This document shows, in pieces, positions 13,374 to 14,541 of a stretch of 14,541 bases of DNA. Source of the DNA: JAIPEK01 sp041685935 (lineage in GTDB: Bacteria; Desulfobacterota; Desulfobacteria; Desulfobacterales; Desulfobacteraceae); contig JAWLES010000047.1 of the NCBI GenBank assembly GCA_041685935.1, positions 1-14,541 of the forward strand, in the 5' to 3' direction. Made by a program: the position numbers and the translations under genes. A model generated the notes under the pieces. The model was not told where the DNA came from. It saw only the letters and a list, made by a program, of their open reading frames with translations, and ran no database searches. The number at the start of each line of letters is the position of its first letter. Positions within the stretch are counted from its first letter, which is position 1.

Positions 13374-14541
13374 AAAAATCCTGCTGTCCGGTGGCCTCAA
13401 GGACCGACTGCCAGAGCTTCCCGTTGGGGTCAACATACTTTCTTTTGCCTGCAGAGGCATCCATGGGAATATGAACATAGTGGTTGTTCCAGAAACTGAT
13501 CAAAAGCTTGGTTTTTCCGGCCATTCCGGCATGCACAGCATCCCTTCCCAGAAGGCCGCAGAAGACACTGTCGTTTGCATTTGCGGGAAGACTCCTGATC
13601 ATGTAGCTGGGATCGATATACTTCAGTGACAACTGCATCTGTTTTTGTTCAAACCAGTTGATAATTGTTTCCTTGAGAAAAATGCCGATGTCCTGGAGCT
13701 TGATATTCCCTGAAGCGTCATACTCTGTTTCATGGCCGTCAAAGTAGTTCTGGCCCGCCCCTTCCGCAACTATGATAACGGCGTGTTTCCGCTCCTTGAT
13801 TCTTTTTTCAAGTGCGGAAAGGAATCCGTTTTCTCCGTAAAGATCAATGCTGATTTCCGGGATAAGTACAAAGTTTGCGTCCTGTTGTGCAAGTGCGGTT
13901 GTTGCCGCCAGAAATCCGGAGTGCCTTCCCATGAGCTTTATCAGCCCGACACCGTTCGGATATGCTTCGGCTTCGTTGTGAGCTCCTTTGATGGCGTTTG
14001 TGGCCACGTCCACCGCAGTATCAAACCCGAAGGATTTGGATACAAGGTGGATGTCGTTGTCAATGGTTTTCGGGATGCCTACAATGCTTATTTTCAGTCT
14101 GCGCCGATCGATTTCTTCAGCGATTTTTTTTGAAGCGATCAGGGTTCCGTCACCTCCCACCATGAATAGGATACCGATATTCATCCGCTCAAGGCAGTCC
14201 ACCACAAGGCTGATATCCTGGGCCCCCCTTGATGATCCCAGAATGGTGCCCCCCATGTCCTGTATACCGGAAACGCTGCCCGGGTTGAGATCCATGACGT
14301 CGTGGCCGTACTCAGGAACAAAACCCTCCAGGCCGTAGCGGATTCCGTAAATGTTTTTGACTTTGTAACAATGGTACAGCTCAAGCACGATGGAGCGGAT
14401 AATGTCGTTCAATCCTGGGCACAGCCCTCCGCAGGTGGTGATGGCGCATTTGACCTTGCTCGGGTCGAAATAGATCTTCTCTCTCGGTCCGGCCTGCTCA
14501 AAACTCGGCATGGCATTGACAGGCACGGATGCGTCCTCGAC
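13348..14541 (-). CDS. ATP-dependent 6-phosphofructokinase, plant-like group, 5' end outside window
   Basis: 397 visible residues of a phosphofructokinase converting fructose 6-phosphate to fructose 1,6-bisphosphate. The frame stays open to the right window edge (codons for VEDAS precede the GTG at 14526), so the start lies outside and the GTG is probably internal. Motifs: CGGLCPGLN (nucleotide loop), GGDGT, which points to ATP rather than pyrophosphate as donor (pyrophosphate enzymes have GGDD), PKTIDNDI with the catalytic Asp, GRHSGFLA, EGAGQ, and YIDPSYMIRS near the C-terminus. The leading AGPREKIYFDPSKVK is typical of the long plant-like ATP-PFK group found in some bacteria. The stop TGA at 13348-13350 lies inside the 3' end of the convergent lipoprotein gene. 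No terminator is visible at this junction. Confidence 0.9.
   Translation of the reverse strand, partial: VEDASVPVNAMPSFEQAGPREKIYFDPSKVKCAITTCGGLCPGLNDIIRSIVLELYHCYKVKNIYGIRYGLEGFVPEYGHDVMDLNPGSVSGIQDMGGTILGSSRGAQDISLVVDCLERMNIGILFMVGGDGTLIASKKIAEEIDRRRLKISIVGIPKTIDNDIHLVSKSFGFDTAVDVATNAIKGAHNEAEAYPNGVGLIKLMGRHSGFLAATTALAQQDANFVLIPEISIDLYGENGFLSALEKRIKERKHAVIIVAEGAGQNYFDGHETEYDASGNIKLQDIGIFLKETIINWFEQKQMQLSLKYIDPSYMIRSLPANANDSVFCGLLGRDAVHAGMAGKTKLLISFWNNHYVHIPMDASAGKRKYVDPNGKLWQSVLEATGQQDFFTAGETTA

Overview
The window reads as chromosomal DNA of a dissimilatory sulfate-reducing bacterium. Two points argue for the Desulfobacterota, probably a Desulfobacteraceae-like lineage. The first is a genuine DsrC with both C-terminal cysteines. 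The second is an HdrA-Flx type flavin/iron-sulfur electron-transfer operon that decodes UGA as selenocysteine. This placement is inferred from gene content; no marker such as rRNA is present.

Layout. (1) 1-2180, + strand: 3' end of mlaF, then mlaD, mlaC and mlaA, an outer-membrane phospholipid transport operon with overlapping or closely spaced genes. (2) 2194-3455, - strand: a siroheme decarboxylase (AhbA/AhbB) family gene overlapping a nitrilase-superfamily hydrolase gene by 4 bases. (3) 3484-3983, - strand: dsrC as a single-gene unit with its own promoter-like site and a strong intrinsic terminator. (4) 4022-10446, - strand: five-gene operon hdrA-flxD-flxC-flxB-flxA with gaps of only 10-19 bases. 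(5) 10625-13373, + strand: miaA, then a lipoprotein with a type-1 periplasmic-binding domain behind its own promoter. (6) 13348-14541, - strand: a plant-like ATP-dependent 6-phosphofructokinase running off the window and overlapping the lipoprotein gene tail to tail by 26 bases.

The main result is that two genes a standard caller would truncate are intact selenoprotein genes. HdrA has an in-frame UGA at 10267-10269, where the family has the second Cys of a CxxC motif, and reads on in frame to 1030 residues. FlxD (MvhD family) has an in-frame UGA at 7139-7141, where the family has Cys in the SGCHPG motif, and reads on to 140 residues. After both UGAs there is a 6-bp stem with a small apical loop that carries GG at exactly +24/+25, as expected for bacterial SECIS elements.

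How the genes may work together: FlxA (FAD, NAD(P) and [2Fe-2S] motifs), FlxB and FlxC (ferredoxin-like), FlxD and HdrA resemble the Flx-Hdr complexes that link NADH, ferredoxin and a disulfide acceptor. HdrB and HdrC, the usual disulfide-reducing partners, are absent here, and the next gene is dsrC, whose product carries a sulfur-bridged cysteine pair in sulfite reduction. A functional link is an attractive inference, not shown by sequence. No tRNA, rRNA, CRISPR array, insertion sequence or phage gene was seen. No gene-free stretch exceeds 300 bases; the longest is the 178-base divergent intergenic region at 10447-10624.
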